DNA of 64,000 bases from Caulobacter sp. 32-67-35 (GTDB lineage Bacteria > Pseudomonadota > Alphaproteobacteria > Caulobacterales > Caulobacteraceae), in contig NCEV01000009.1 of the NCBI GenBank assembly GCA_002280875.1, positions 117,224 through 181,223 on the forward strand, in the 5' to 3' direction. The translations under genes and the position numbers were made by a program. A model generated the notes under the pieces. It saw only the letters and a program-made list of their open reading frames with translations. It was not told the origin of the DNA and made no database searches. This document shows, in pieces, positions 8,647-17,179 of this stretch. Position 1 is the stretch's first letter; every line of letters starts with the position of its first letter.

Positions 8647-10137
8647 GTGAGCGGTCAGATCGTGAAGAAGGTGGTCGTGGCCGGGGGCGGCACCGCCGGC
8701 TGGATGGCCGCCGCGGCGCTCTCCAAGCAGCTGGGTCCGCTTCTGGACATTACCCTGGTCGAGTCCGATGACATCGGCACGGTGGGGGTGGGGGAGTCGA
8801 CGATCCCGACTGCCCGCACCTTCAACGCCCTGCTCGGCATCGACGAAGCCACGTTCATGCGTGAGACCCAGTCGACCTTCAAGCTGGGCATCTCGTTCGA
8901 GAACTGGGGCCAGATCGGCGACCGGTATATCCACTCATTCGGCCAGGTCGGCAAATCCACCTGGATGGGCGGCTTTCATCATTTCTGGCTCCAGGCCAGG
9001 GCCCAGGGTTTTGGCGGCGAGCTGGGCGACTATTGCTTCGAGCTGAAGGCGGCCGAGGCCGACAGGTTCTTCACCGACGAGAACGCCACGACCAACTACG
9101 CCTATCATCTGGACGCCACGCTCTATGGCCGCTTCCTTCGCAAGATGAGCGAAGGCAAGGGCGTACGGCGGCTTGAGGGCAAGATCGCACGGGTTCAGCA
9201 GCGCGCTGAAGACGGTTTCATCGAGGCCCTGGTCATGGAATCGGGCGAGATCGTCGAGGGTGATCTCTTCATCGACTGCACCGGCTTTCGCGGCCTGCTG
9301 ATCGAACAGACCCTGAAGGCCGGCTGGGAGGACTGGAGCCATTGGTTGCCGACCAACAGCGCCCTGGCCGTGCAAACCACCTCGACAGAGCCCGCCGTGC
9401 CCTACACCCGGGCCATCGCGCACAAGGCCGGGTGGCGCTGGAAAATCCCGCTGCAGCACCGCGTCGGCAACGGCCTGGTCTATTGCAGCGACCACATGTC
9501 GGACGACGAGGCCCGCGCCCTGCTGCTGCGCGAGATCGACGGCGAGCCCCTGATCGAGCCCCGTGTGATCCGCTATGGCGCCGGGCGTCGCCGCAAGACC
9601 TGGAGCAAGAACTGTGTCGCCCTGGGATTGGCCAGCGGCTTTGTGGAGCCTCTGGAATCCACCTCGATCCACATGATCATGATCGGCGTCACACGGCTGA
9701 TGCAGCTGTTTCCGTTCGGCGGCGTCAACGATGCCCTGATCGAGCGCTACAATCGTCTGGCCGAGGATGAACTGGAGAAGATCCGCGACTTCATCATCCT
9801 GCACTACAAGGCCACCGAGCGGAGCGACAGCCCGTTCTGGGACTATTGCCGGACGATGGACATCCCCGACAGCCTGGCCCAGCGCATCGACCTGTTCCGC
9901 GAAAACGCCCAGGTATTCCAGGCGCCGGGCGAGCTGTTCCAGGTGGATTCCTGGCTACAGGTGCTGCTGGGCCAAAGGGTCGAGCCGCGCAGCCACCACC
10001 ACATGGGCCGCATGATGCCGCCCGACCAACTGCGTCAGGCTCTGGACTCGCTCAAGGGCAATATCGCCCGGGCCGTCGAGGGCATGCCCAGCCATCAAGC
10101 CTTCGTGGATCGCTACTGCGCGGCCGGGTCAACCTAG
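8647..10137 (+). CDS. Flavin-dependent tryptophan halogenase family protein
   Basis: This 496-aa FAD enzyme has the family's two signatures: the dinucleotide-binding loop VVVAGGGTAGWMAA at residues about 8-21 and WxWxIP (GWRWKIPLQH). The active-site lysine region TFKLGISFENW is retained. Family members halogenate tryptophan or other aromatics, but those in TonB-receptor clusters have no proven substrate. GTG 8647 has a strong GGGAGAG site eight bases upstream. ATG 8626, which overlaps the cupin stop as ATGA, is the alternative. Its stop overlaps the convergent DUF1697 gene by four bases. Confidence 0.9.
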   Translation: MSGQIVKKVVVAGGGTAGWMAAAALSKQLGPLLDITLVESDDIGTVGVGESTIPTARTFNALLGIDEATFMRETQSTFKLGISFENWGQIGDRYIHSFGQVGKSTWMGGFHHFWLQARAQGFGGELGDYCFELKAAEADRFFTDENATTNYAYHLDATLYGRFLRKMSEGKGVRRLEGKIARVQQRAEDGFIEALVMESGEIVEGDLFIDCTGFRGLLIEQTLKAGWEDWSHWLPTNSALAVQTTSTEPAVPYTRAIAHKAGWRWKIPLQHRVGNGLVYCSDHMSDDEARALLLREIDGEPLIEPRVIRYGAGRRRKTWSKNCVALGLASGFVEPLESTSIHMIMIGVTRLMQLFPFGGVNDALIERYNRLAEDELEKIRDFIILHYKATERSDSPFWDYCRTMDIPDSLAQRIDLFRENAQVFQAPGELFQVDSWLQVLLGQRVEPRSHHHMGRMMPPDQLRQALDSLKGNIARAVEGMPSHQAFVDRYCAAGST

Positions 10138-10700
10138 TCTTCCAAAGCCGGGGCGTCGGTTTCGGCCGTCGCCTCGCCGATGGCCTGGACGATGGTCCAG
10201 GAGCGGCTCGTGATGCGGGTCGCCAGGGCCTTCTCGACGACGTTGTTGCTGAACTTCGACGCACCTAGCCCATTGGGGTAGGTGACGTAGAACTGGCGGC
10301 TTTCGACGCGCAGCTGCTCGCCTTCGGTCAACTTGGTGCGCAGGGCGCCGATGACCTTCTTGTCGGGCGGATCCTTCAGAAACAGGGTCATCAGCAGGCC
10401 GGGATCGGTTTCCGCGAACTCGGCATAGGGATTGGCGGCGATGATTGCCGCCCAGGCCTGGGCGGTGCGAACATAGATGTCGGTGCGCAGGCCAAGGCGG
10501 GTGTGGATCTCGGTCTCGAGAAAGGTCTGCAGGTCGGCGCCGGTGCGCTCGGGGCTGTCGAACACCAGGTTGCTGGGCCCTCCCACCGTGCGGGCGTTGG
10601 CGAAACCCAACTCGGTCAGCAGGTCGACGAAGGTCTCTGCCGCAATCGGCTTCTGGCCGCCGACGCTGACGCCGCGCAGCAGGGCGATGTGAGTGGTCAT
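10134..10700 (-). CDS. DUF1697 family protein
   Basis: This 188-aa protein has the family's typical opening THIALLRGVSVGGQKPI and the C-terminal NVVEKALATRIT..SWTIV. The function is unknown; the family is widespread, cytoplasmic and without clear catalytic residues. It lies four bases after metC on the minus strand and so may be the last gene of the sulfur amino-acid cluster, although nothing in its sequence suggests a role in sulfur metabolism. Confidence 0.85.
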   Translation of the reverse strand: MTTHIALLRGVSVGGQKPIAAETFVDLLTELGFANARTVGGPSNLVFDSPERTGADLQTFLETEIHTRLGLRTDIYVRTAQAWAAIIAANPYAEFAETDPGLLMTLFLKDPPDKKVIGALRTKLTEGEQLRVESRQFYVTYPNGLGASKFSNNVVEKALATRITSRSWTIVQAIGEATAETDAPALED

Positions 10701-10704
10701 GGGT

Positions 10705-11862
10705 TTAAGCCTGACTGTTCAGAGCGGCGAACCCGCGCTCCAGATCGATGATGAGGTCGGCCGGGGTTTCCAGGCCGATGTGCAGGCGCAGCAATGGGCC
10801 TTCCAGGTCGACAGGGAAAGTGCGGCTGTTCAACTGCGGATCGCAGTGGATCGCCAGGCTCTCATAGCCGCCCCAGGAAAAACCCAGGCCAAACAGCTGC
10901 AGGGCGTCGAGGAAGGCGTGCACGGCCTTCTCGCGCGCGGGCTTCAGCACCACGCCGAACAGACCGCAGGCGCCGGTGAAGTCGCGCTCCCAAAGGGCGT
11001 AACCCGGATCGTCAGGCAGTGCGGGGTGCAGCACCCGCGCCACCTCGGGCCGCTCCTGCAGCCAGCGGGCGATAGTCAGGCCATTCTCGTGATGTCTGGG
11101 CAGGCGCGTCGCCATCGTGCGCAAGCCGCGAAGCATGGTGTAGGCGTCGTCCGGCGACACCGACCAGCCGATGTCCCACATGGCGTCGTCCAGCTGCTTG
11201 CCGATCGCTGCGTCCAGCGTGGCGACTGACCCCATGAAACAGTCCGAATGCCCCCCGACATATTTGGTCAGGGCCTGGATGCTGATCGTCACGCCATGGG
11301 CCAACGGCTTGAAATAGAGGCCCGCTGCCCAGGTATTGTCGATCAGGGTGAGGATGCCGCGCGCCTTGGCCGCTGCGGCGATGGCCGGGACGTCCTGCAT
11401 CTCGAAGGTGAGTGAGCCGGGCGCCTCCAGCAGGATCAGCCGGGTCCTGGCGTTGGTCAGGGCCATCAGGTCGTCTGGCGATAGGGCCGGGTCATAGTAG
11501 GTCGTTGCCACGCCGAAGCGGGCCAGCACCTGGTCGCAGAACCGGCGTGTAGGCCTGTAGGCGCTATCAACCACCAGGATCTCGTCGCCGGCCTTCAGCA
11601 CCGCAAGCAGGGCGCCGGTGATGGCGGCCAGGCCTGACGGATAGAGGGTCACGTTCGTTGCGCCTTCCAGCACGGCCAGGGCCGCCTGCAAGGCGCCAGG
11701 CGACGCGAGGCCAGTGATGCCGTAGCTGATCTGGTCATCGTCATAGAGCGACGCCGCACTTGGCATCAGCACCGTCGAGCCGCGCTGGATCGGCGGATTG
11801 ACCGTCTTGGCCGGCAGGGGCCACGATGCGCCCGTTCGGATCAGGCGGGTTTCTTCATCCAT
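10705..11862 (-). CDS. metC: Cystathionine beta-lyase (PLP enzyme)
   Basis: The 385-aa protein is a member of the Cys/Met-metabolism PLP family. The Schiff-base lysine lies in SIQALTKYVGGHSDCFMGS, and the phosphate-binding YPSGLAAI and the DNTWAAG motif are present. The reaction is cystathionine to homocysteine, pyruvate and ammonia in methionine synthesis. The opening TRLIRTG..P..VNPPIQRGST is typical of the lyase subgroup. It sits downstream of sseA and cysK on the same strand. Cystathionine gamma-synthase or other family activities cannot be excluded from sequence alone. Confidence 0.88.
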   Translation of the reverse strand: MDEETRLIRTGASWPLPAKTVNPPIQRGSTVLMPSAASLYDDDQISYGITGLASPGALQAALAVLEGATNVTLYPSGLAAITGALLAVLKAGDEILVVDSAYRPTRRFCDQVLARFGVATTYYDPALSPDDLMALTNARTRLILLEAPGSLTFEMQDVPAIAAAAKARGILTLIDNTWAAGLYFKPLAHGVTISIQALTKYVGGHSDCFMGSVATLDAAIGKQLDDAMWDIGWSVSPDDAYTMLRGLRTMATRLPRHHENGLTIARWLQERPEVARVLHPALPDDPGYALWERDFTGACGLFGVVLKPAREKAVHAFLDALQLFGLGFSWGGYESLAIHCDPQLNSRTFPVDLEGPLLRLHIGLETPADLIIDLERGFAALNSQA

Positions 11863-11924
11863 AAGGTGCTCTCGGCGTCGTGGCGAAGTCGTGGTTTAGG
11901 CCGGCTCGCCCGATGCGCCAAGCG

Positions 11925-12785
11925 TCAGGCGGGTCCCGTGACGACCGGGGTGTCCTCAAGACCGCCCCATTCGGTCCATGAGCCATCATAGACGGCGGCG
12001 CGGGGATGGCCGAGGCGGGCCAGGGCCAGGGCGACGACCGAGGCGGTGATGCCCGAGCCACAGGTGGCGGCGACCGGCTTGGCGAGATCCACGCCGGCAG
12101 CGGCAAAGACCACGCGCAGCTTGTCGGCGGTCAACATCGTGCCGTCCGGCGCCAGCATGTCGCTCAGCGGAATGTTGCGCGAGCCCGGTATGTGGCCGCC
12201 ACGCAGGCCTGCGCGGGGTTCGGGTGCTTCGCCTGTGAACCGGCCGGCGGGGCGGGCGTCGACCACCTGCTCGCGGCCGGTCTCGAGGTTGCGCTTCATC
12301 TGCTCCACCGAACGGACGATGTCGGCCTGATAGCGGGGGGTGAAGTGACGTTCCTGCGGCATGGCGGGACCGTCCTCGACGGGATGACCCTCAGCGATCC
12401 ACTTGGGCAAACCGCCATCCAGCACCACCACATCCTCGTGGCCCATGGCCCGGAAGGTCCACCAGACCCGTGCGGCGGGCAGGATGCCCAGGCTGTCATA
12501 GATGACAATGCGTGAGCCATCGCCGAGGCCCAGCTTGCGGACGCGCGAGGCGAACTTGATCGGGCTGGGCAGCATGTGCGGCAGATCGGAGGTCTCGTCC
12601 GAGATCTCGTCGATGTCGAAAAATACCGCGCCGGGGATGTGGGCCAGCAGGAACTCTTCCTTGGGATCGCGCGGCGTGCCGGGCATGAACCACGAAGCGT
12701 CGACAAGGCGTACATCCGGCGCGTCGAGATGGTCACGCAGCCAAGTGGTCGAGACGAGGGGCTCTTGTTCGCGAGAGGGGGTCAT
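11925..12785 (-). CDS. sseA: 3-mercaptopyruvate sulfurtransferase
   Basis: The 286-aa protein is a two-domain rhodanese: an inactive N-terminal domain (VRLVDASWFMPG, HIPGAVFFDID) and a catalytic C-terminal one (VVDARPAGRF, HIPGSRNIP). The active-site loop CGSGITAS is the mercaptopyruvate type rather than the thiosulfate type. It moves sulfur from 3-mercaptopyruvate to thiol acceptors or cyanide. ATG 12785 has GAAAGG nine bases upstream, so I reject the longer frame from 12842. The flanking cysK and metC genes support a sulfur amino-acid role. Confidence 0.9.
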   Translation of the reverse strand: MTPSREQEPLVSTTWLRDHLDAPDVRLVDASWFMPGTPRDPKEEFLLAHIPGAVFFDIDEISDETSDLPHMLPSPIKFASRVRKLGLGDGSRIVIYDSLGILPAARVWWTFRAMGHEDVVVLDGGLPKWIAEGHPVEDGPAMPQERHFTPRYQADIVRSVEQMKRNLETGREQVVDARPAGRFTGEAPEPRAGLRGGHIPGSRNIPLSDMLAPDGTMLTADKLRVVFAAAGVDLAKPVAATCGSGITASVVALALARLGHPRAAVYDGSWTEWGGLEDTPVVTGPA

Positions 12786-12886
12786 GTGCTGCGCCTTTCG
12801 GGGTCTGACTCGCCCCTGTTGAGAAGCGCAGGATCGCGGCATCGGCCTTGCGGGGCAAGCGGTTCAGCGCCCTTAAGCGCCCAGGC

Positions 12887-13885
12887 CTACATCCAGCCCG
12901 GCGTCGGAAGGCCCTTCTCGGCCAGGAACACGGGATTGAACAGCTTGCTCTGGTAGCGCGAGCCGTGGTCGCACAGGATGGTCACGATGGTATGGCCGGG
13001 GCCCATCGCCCTGGCCAGTTCAACGGCGCCGGCGACGTTGATCCCGGCCGAGCCGCCCAGGCACAGGCCTTCGTGCTCGACCAGATCGAAGACGACCTTC
13101 AGCATGTCCTCGTCGCTGATCCGGAAGGGATGATCGACCACCAGGCCTTCCAGATTGGCGGTGACGCGGCCCTGGCCGATGCCCTCGCTGATCGAGGTTC
13201 CCTCCGACTTCAGCGCGCCGTTCTTGTACCAACTGTAGAGGGCCGCGCCGTGGGGGTCGGCCAGGCCGATCTTCACCGAGGGCTTGCGCTCGCGCAGCGC
13301 CGCAGCGACGCCGGCCAGGGTGCCGCCCGAGCCGACGGCGCAGATGAAGCCATCGACCTTGCCGTCGGTCTGCTCGAAGATTTCGGGACCGGTGGTGCGG
13401 TAGTGGGCTTCGCGGTTGGCGAGATTGTCGAACTGGTTTGCCCAGATGACGCCGTTGGGCTCGGTCTTCGCCAGCTCTTCGGCCAGGCGGCCGGAATAGC
13501 GGACATAGTTGTCGGGGTTGGAATAGGGGACGGCGTCCACCTCGACGAGTTGCGCGCCGAGCAGGCGGATGGCGTCCTTCTTTTCCTGGCTCTGGGTGCG
13601 GGGAATGACGATCGTGGTCTTGTAGCCCAGCGCCGAGGCGACCATGGCCAGGCCGATGCCGGTGTTGCCTGCCGTGCCTTCCACGATCCGGCCGCCCGGT
13701 TTCAGCAGGCCGCGCGCTTCGGCGTCGCGGATGATGCCCAGGGCGGCGCGATCCTTCACCGACTGGCCGGGGTTCATGAACTCGGCCTTGCCCAGGATCT
13801 CACAGCCCGTCGCCTCGCTGGCGCGGTTCAGGCGGATGAGCGGGGTGTCGCCGATGGCGTCCAGGACGCTGCTTTGTATGGTCAT
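12887..13885 (-). CDS. cysK: Cysteine synthase (O-acetylserine sulfhydrylase family)
   Basis: The 332-aa PLP enzyme makes cysteine from O-acetylserine and sulfide. The Schiff-base lysine is in NPGQSVKDRAAL, the asparagine/serine loop is EGTAGNTGIGLA, and the glycine-rich phosphate loop is CAVGSGGTLAGV. It lacks a haem or CBS regulatory domain. The frame extends upstream to 14005, but ATG 13885 starts the conserved domain (IQSSVLDAIGDTPLIRL). A cystathionine-beta-synthase-like activity is possible, because TAGNTGIG occurs in several subgroups. It is the first gene of the minus-strand sulfur cluster and is divergent from the photolyase. Confidence 0.88.
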   Translation of the reverse strand: MTIQSSVLDAIGDTPLIRLNRASEATGCEILGKAEFMNPGQSVKDRAALGIIRDAEARGLLKPGGRIVEGTAGNTGIGLAMVASALGYKTTIVIPRTQSQEKKDAIRLLGAQLVEVDAVPYSNPDNYVRYSGRLAEELAKTEPNGVIWANQFDNLANREAHYRTTGPEIFEQTDGKVDGFICAVGSGGTLAGVAAALRERKPSVKIGLADPHGAALYSWYKNGALKSEGTSISEGIGQGRVTANLEGLVVDHPFRISDEDMLKVVFDLVEHEGLCLGGSAGINVAGAVELARAMGPGHTIVTILCDHGSRYQSKLFNPVFLAEKGLPTPGWM

Positions 13886-14003
13886 GTGCGCGGATCGGTG
13901 AAGCTGAAGGGCTGCGGTGCGAAGCGAGCATGGTAGATCGTGTCGCGGCGACCCGACGCAAGCCCAGTTTTCCTTAAAGAGCGGACCAGGCCGTGAGCAA
14001 ACC

Positions 14004-15545
14004 ATGACGGATCAGGCACAGGGCGCGCTGCGGCTGGTGCTGGGCGACCAGTTGAGCGACAATCTCTCGGCTCTGGAGGGGCTGGATCCCGACTGCGACC
14101 TGGTTCTGATGACCGAGTCCGTGGCCGAGGCCACAGCCTGGAAGCATCACAAGCAGAAGCTGGTCCTGGTCTGGTCGGCCATGCGCCAGTTTGCCGAGCG
14201 TCTGAGGGCACGGGGCGTGCGGGTTCGCTATGTGACGCTGGACGATCCCGCCAACACCCGCTCGATCGGCGGCGAGATTTCCCGCGCCCTGGCCGAGGAG
14301 CCGCTGGGCCGCGTGATTCGTACGGCCTGCGGGAAGTGGGGGCTGGAAGATCACCTGCTGACCCTGGCCAAGACCCTGCCGGTTCCCATGGAGACCCGCG
14401 AGGACGACCGCTTTCTGTGCTCGCGCCGGCAGTTCGCCGCCTGGGCCGAGGGGCGAAAGGAACTGCGGATGGAATATTTCTACCGCGAGATGCGCCGCTC
14501 CACGGGCCTACTGATGGACGGCGACAAGCCGGTCGGCGGGCAATGGAACTACGACGCCGAGAACCGCAAGAAGCTGCCCGCCGGCGTGCGGCCGCCGGCC
14601 CGTCTACGCACGCCGCCCAACGCCACCACGCGTGAAGTGATGGCGATGGTCGGGTCAGGCTTTGACGACCATTTCGGCCGGGTCGACACCTTTGCCTGGC
14701 CAACCCATCCCGAGGAAGCCGAAGCGATCCTTGATCACTTCTTCGACGACATGCTGGCCGGCTTTGGCGACTGGCAGGACGCCATGAGCTGGGGGCGGCC
14801 GTTCCTCTGGCACAGCCTGATCTCGCCGGCCCTGAACATCGGCCTGCTGGACCCGCTGGACATCTGCCGCCGCGCCGAGGCGGCCTATCGGGCAGGCAAG
14901 GCGCCGCTCAACGCCGTCGAGGGCTTCATCCGCCAGATCCTGGGGTGGCGCGAGTTCGTGCGCGGGGTCTACTGGCTGAAGATGCCGGAATACGCCAAGC
15001 GCAACGCCCTGGACGCCGAGGGCAAGCTGCCGTGGTTCTACTGGACCGGCGAGACCGACATGGCCTGCGTCGCCGACGCCGTCACCGCCGCCCGCGATCA
15101 CGCCTATGCCCACCACATCCAGCGGCTGATGGTCACCGGCAATCTGGCCATGCTGCTGGGCGTGCATCCCGACGCGGTCGACGACTGGTACATGGTGGTG
15201 TTCGCCGACGCCTATGAATGGGTCGAGATGCCCAATACGCGCGGCATGGCCACCTTTGCCGATGGCGGCATCGTGGGCTCTAAGCCCTATGCGGCCAGCG
15301 GCGCCTATATCGACCGGATGAGCGACTACTGCAAAGGCTGTCGCTACGACGTCAAGGATCGGCTCGGCGACAACGCCTGCCCCTTTAACGCCCTGTACTG
15401 GGACTTCATGGATCGCCACGAGACGCGGCTGGCGGGGCAGGGGCGTCTGATGATGCCGTTGAAAACCCTGTCCCGGATGCCCGATGCCGAACGGGCGGCC
15501 TTCCGCGCCAAGGCGGCGGCGACGCGCAAGGCGATGGGCGTCTAG
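14004..15545 (+). CDS. Iron-sulfur (6-4)-type photolyase / bacterial cryptochrome
   Basis: The 513-aa protein belongs to the FeS-BCP (CryPro, PhrB) group. It opens with LRLVLGDQLSDNLSAL, the deoxyribodipyrimidine-photolyase-related N-domain. Near the C-terminus are three cluster-ligand cysteines in YCKGCRYDVKD..GDNACPFN followed by LYWDF. The fourth is probably the cysteine in DMACVADAV. These enzymes repair (6-4) photoproducts using FAD, a ribolumazine antenna and a 4Fe-4S cluster. ATG 14004 was chosen because the conserved domain starts there. The gene is convergent with the cfa-phrB group, placing two different photolyases within 5 kb. Confidence 0.9.
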   Translation: MTDQAQGALRLVLGDQLSDNLSALEGLDPDCDLVLMTESVAEATAWKHHKQKLVLVWSAMRQFAERLRARGVRVRYVTLDDPANTRSIGGEISRALAEEPLGRVIRTACGKWGLEDHLLTLAKTLPVPMETREDDRFLCSRRQFAAWAEGRKELRMEYFYREMRRSTGLLMDGDKPVGGQWNYDAENRKKLPAGVRPPARLRTPPNATTREVMAMVGSGFDDHFGRVDTFAWPTHPEEAEAILDHFFDDMLAGFGDWQDAMSWGRPFLWHSLISPALNIGLLDPLDICRRAEAAYRAGKAPLNAVEGFIRQILGWREFVRGVYWLKMPEYAKRNALDAEGKLPWFYWTGETDMACVADAVTAARDHAYAHHIQRLMVTGNLAMLLGVHPDAVDDWYMVVFADAYEWVEMPNTRGMATFADGGIVGSKPYAASGAYIDRMSDYCKGCRYDVKDRLGDNACPFNALYWDFMDRHETRLAGQGRLMMPLKTLSRMPDAERAAFRAKAAATRKAMGV

Positions 15546-15826
15546 CCTGCGGCGATATGGGTCTCGATGATGTTCAGCAGCGCCAGCGGGCCACCGGCGG
15601 TGGTGGCGGCGCACCAGACATTGTGCAGGCCCTCCACCTCGACCAGGCGGTTCTCGACGGCGTCGATCATGATACCCTCGGCGACGTCGGACGACACCTC
15701 GCCCAGCAGCTGTTCTTCCTGAAGTTCGTTGCACCAGGCCGTGACCGCATCGACGGCCGTCGATGCGTCGAACTGGGTGATGTAGGTCCCCCCGTGGAAA
15801 TCCAGGACCATGGTGTAGAGGTTCAT
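15542..15826 (-). CDS. Conserved hypothetical protein, 94 aa
   Basis: I do not recognise a family. The product is small, acidic and without signal peptide or membrane segment; it opens MNLYTMVLDFHGGTYITQF and contains two cysteines and a tryptophan. Its stop overlaps the photolyase stop by four bases. It lies 68 bases downstream of cfa on the same strand and may be read through from that operon. ATG 15826 is the first start in a frame with coherent alpha/beta character. Confidence 0.6.
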   Translation of the reverse strand: MNLYTMVLDFHGGTYITQFDASTAVDAVTAWCNELQEEQLLGEVSSDVAEGIMIDAVENRLVEVEGLHNVWCAATTAGGPLALLNIIETHIAAG

Positions 15827-15894
15827 GGGACGCGACCTCGATGTGCTTTCGACTATCTACGCACACCCAAGGTCGCGACGCGAAGGCGAACTTG

Positions 15895-17130
15895 CTAGGC
15901 CTGGCTCAGCCCAAGCTGGATCACATTGGTCCGCTCGGTGCGGAAGCCGGCTTCGCAATAGCTGAGATAGAACCGCCAAAGCCGGCGGAAGCGTTCGTCG
16001 AATTTCAGCGTGGCGATATCGTCCCATGCCGCCTCGAAGCGCCGGCCCCACTCGGCCAGGGTGTCAGCATAGCTCTGGCCGAAATGGCTGATATCCCGCC
16101 ATTCCAGCCCGGCCCGGGTGGTCTCGGCCTTCAGGCGCGTCTCGCTGGGCAACATGCCGCCCGGGAAGATGTAGCGCTGGATGAAGTCGGTATGGGTCCG
16201 ATAGTGCTCGAACAGCTCGTCGCGGATGGTGATGATCTGCAGGCCGGCGCGGCCCCCGGGGGTCAGCACCTCATGGATCTTGCCAAAATAGGTGGGCCAG
16301 TACTCCTCGCCCACCGCCTCGAACATCTCGATGGAGGCGACGCGGTCAAAGCGGCCTTGCACGTCGCGATAGTCGATCAGCTGGATATCGGCCTTGTCGG
16401 CCAGACCCATCTCGAACAGGCGCTTGCGGGCAAAGTCGTGCTGGGCCTGCGAGATGGTGATGCCAGTGACCCTCGCCCCCACCTCCTTTGCGGCGAACTC
16501 GGCAAAGCCGCCCCAGCCGCAGCCGATCTCCAGAACGGTCTGGTCGGCTTGCAGATCGATGGTCCGGGCCAGGGCCGCATATTTGGCCGTCTGGGCCTGC
16601 TCCAGCGGCTGGTCTGGCGTCTGATACAGGGCTGACGAGTAAGTCATGCCGGGGTCCAGCCAGCGCGAATAGAAGGCGTTGCCCAGGTCGTAGTGGGCGT
16701 GGATATTCTTCTTCGATCCCCGCCGATCGTTGCGGTTGAACAGGTGATAGAGAGCGTTGATCGTCCGCATGACGACATTGCCCTCGACCAGATCGTGCAG
16801 GCGGTCGAAGTTCAGTGAGAAGGCTTCCAGCACCGTCGACAGGTCGGGCGTGTCCCACTCACCGGCAATGAAGCCTTCAGCAAAGCCGATGTCGCCCGAG
16901 GCCAGGGCCCGCCGCACGAAGCGATAGTCGCGTACCTGGATCACGGCGCTGGGGCCGGGCGTCTTGCCATGAATGTCGAAACGCTTGCCCGACGGCAGAA
17001 TGAAGCTGAGGGAGCCGACCGCCCAGTTTTCGGCCGCCACGCGCAGAGCCGTCCGAAACGCACCAGGTGCGCTGCGGATGTCAGGATCATTCCAGAGCGC
17101 GGTGTCCGAACAGGTCATGGCGGTTCGCAT
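15895..17130 (-). CDS. cfa: Cyclopropane-fatty-acyl-phospholipid synthase
   Basis: The 411-aa SAM-dependent methyltransferase adds a methylene bridge to unsaturated acyl chains of membrane phospholipids. The SAM site LEIGCGWGGFAEFA is at about residues 205-218. The family motif HYDLGNAFYSRWLD comes before it, and the C-terminal FYLSYCEAGFRT ends the fold. ATG 17130 is fixed by AGGAGA four bases upstream; the longer frame to 17241 lacks a binding site. It lies 49 bases downstream of phrB and is probably cotranscribed with it. In Rhodobacter, cfa and a photolyase gene are joint targets of the singlet-oxygen sigma factor RpoE, a suggestive parallel. Confidence 0.92.
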   Translation of the reverse strand: MRTAMTCSDTALWNDPDIRSAPGAFRTALRVAAENWAVGSLSFILPSGKRFDIHGKTPGPSAVIQVRDYRFVRRALASGDIGFAEGFIAGEWDTPDLSTVLEAFSLNFDRLHDLVEGNVVMRTINALYHLFNRNDRRGSKKNIHAHYDLGNAFYSRWLDPGMTYSSALYQTPDQPLEQAQTAKYAALARTIDLQADQTVLEIGCGWGGFAEFAAKEVGARVTGITISQAQHDFARKRLFEMGLADKADIQLIDYRDVQGRFDRVASIEMFEAVGEEYWPTYFGKIHEVLTPGGRAGLQIITIRDELFEHYRTHTDFIQRYIFPGGMLPSETRLKAETTRAGLEWRDISHFGQSYADTLAEWGRRFEAAWDDIATLKFDERFRRLWRFYLSYCEAGFRTERTNVIQLGLSQA

Positions 17131-17179
17131 GAAATCTCCTGGCATTAAACGCTCTCGGGACCGTCCCCGCAAACCCTCC

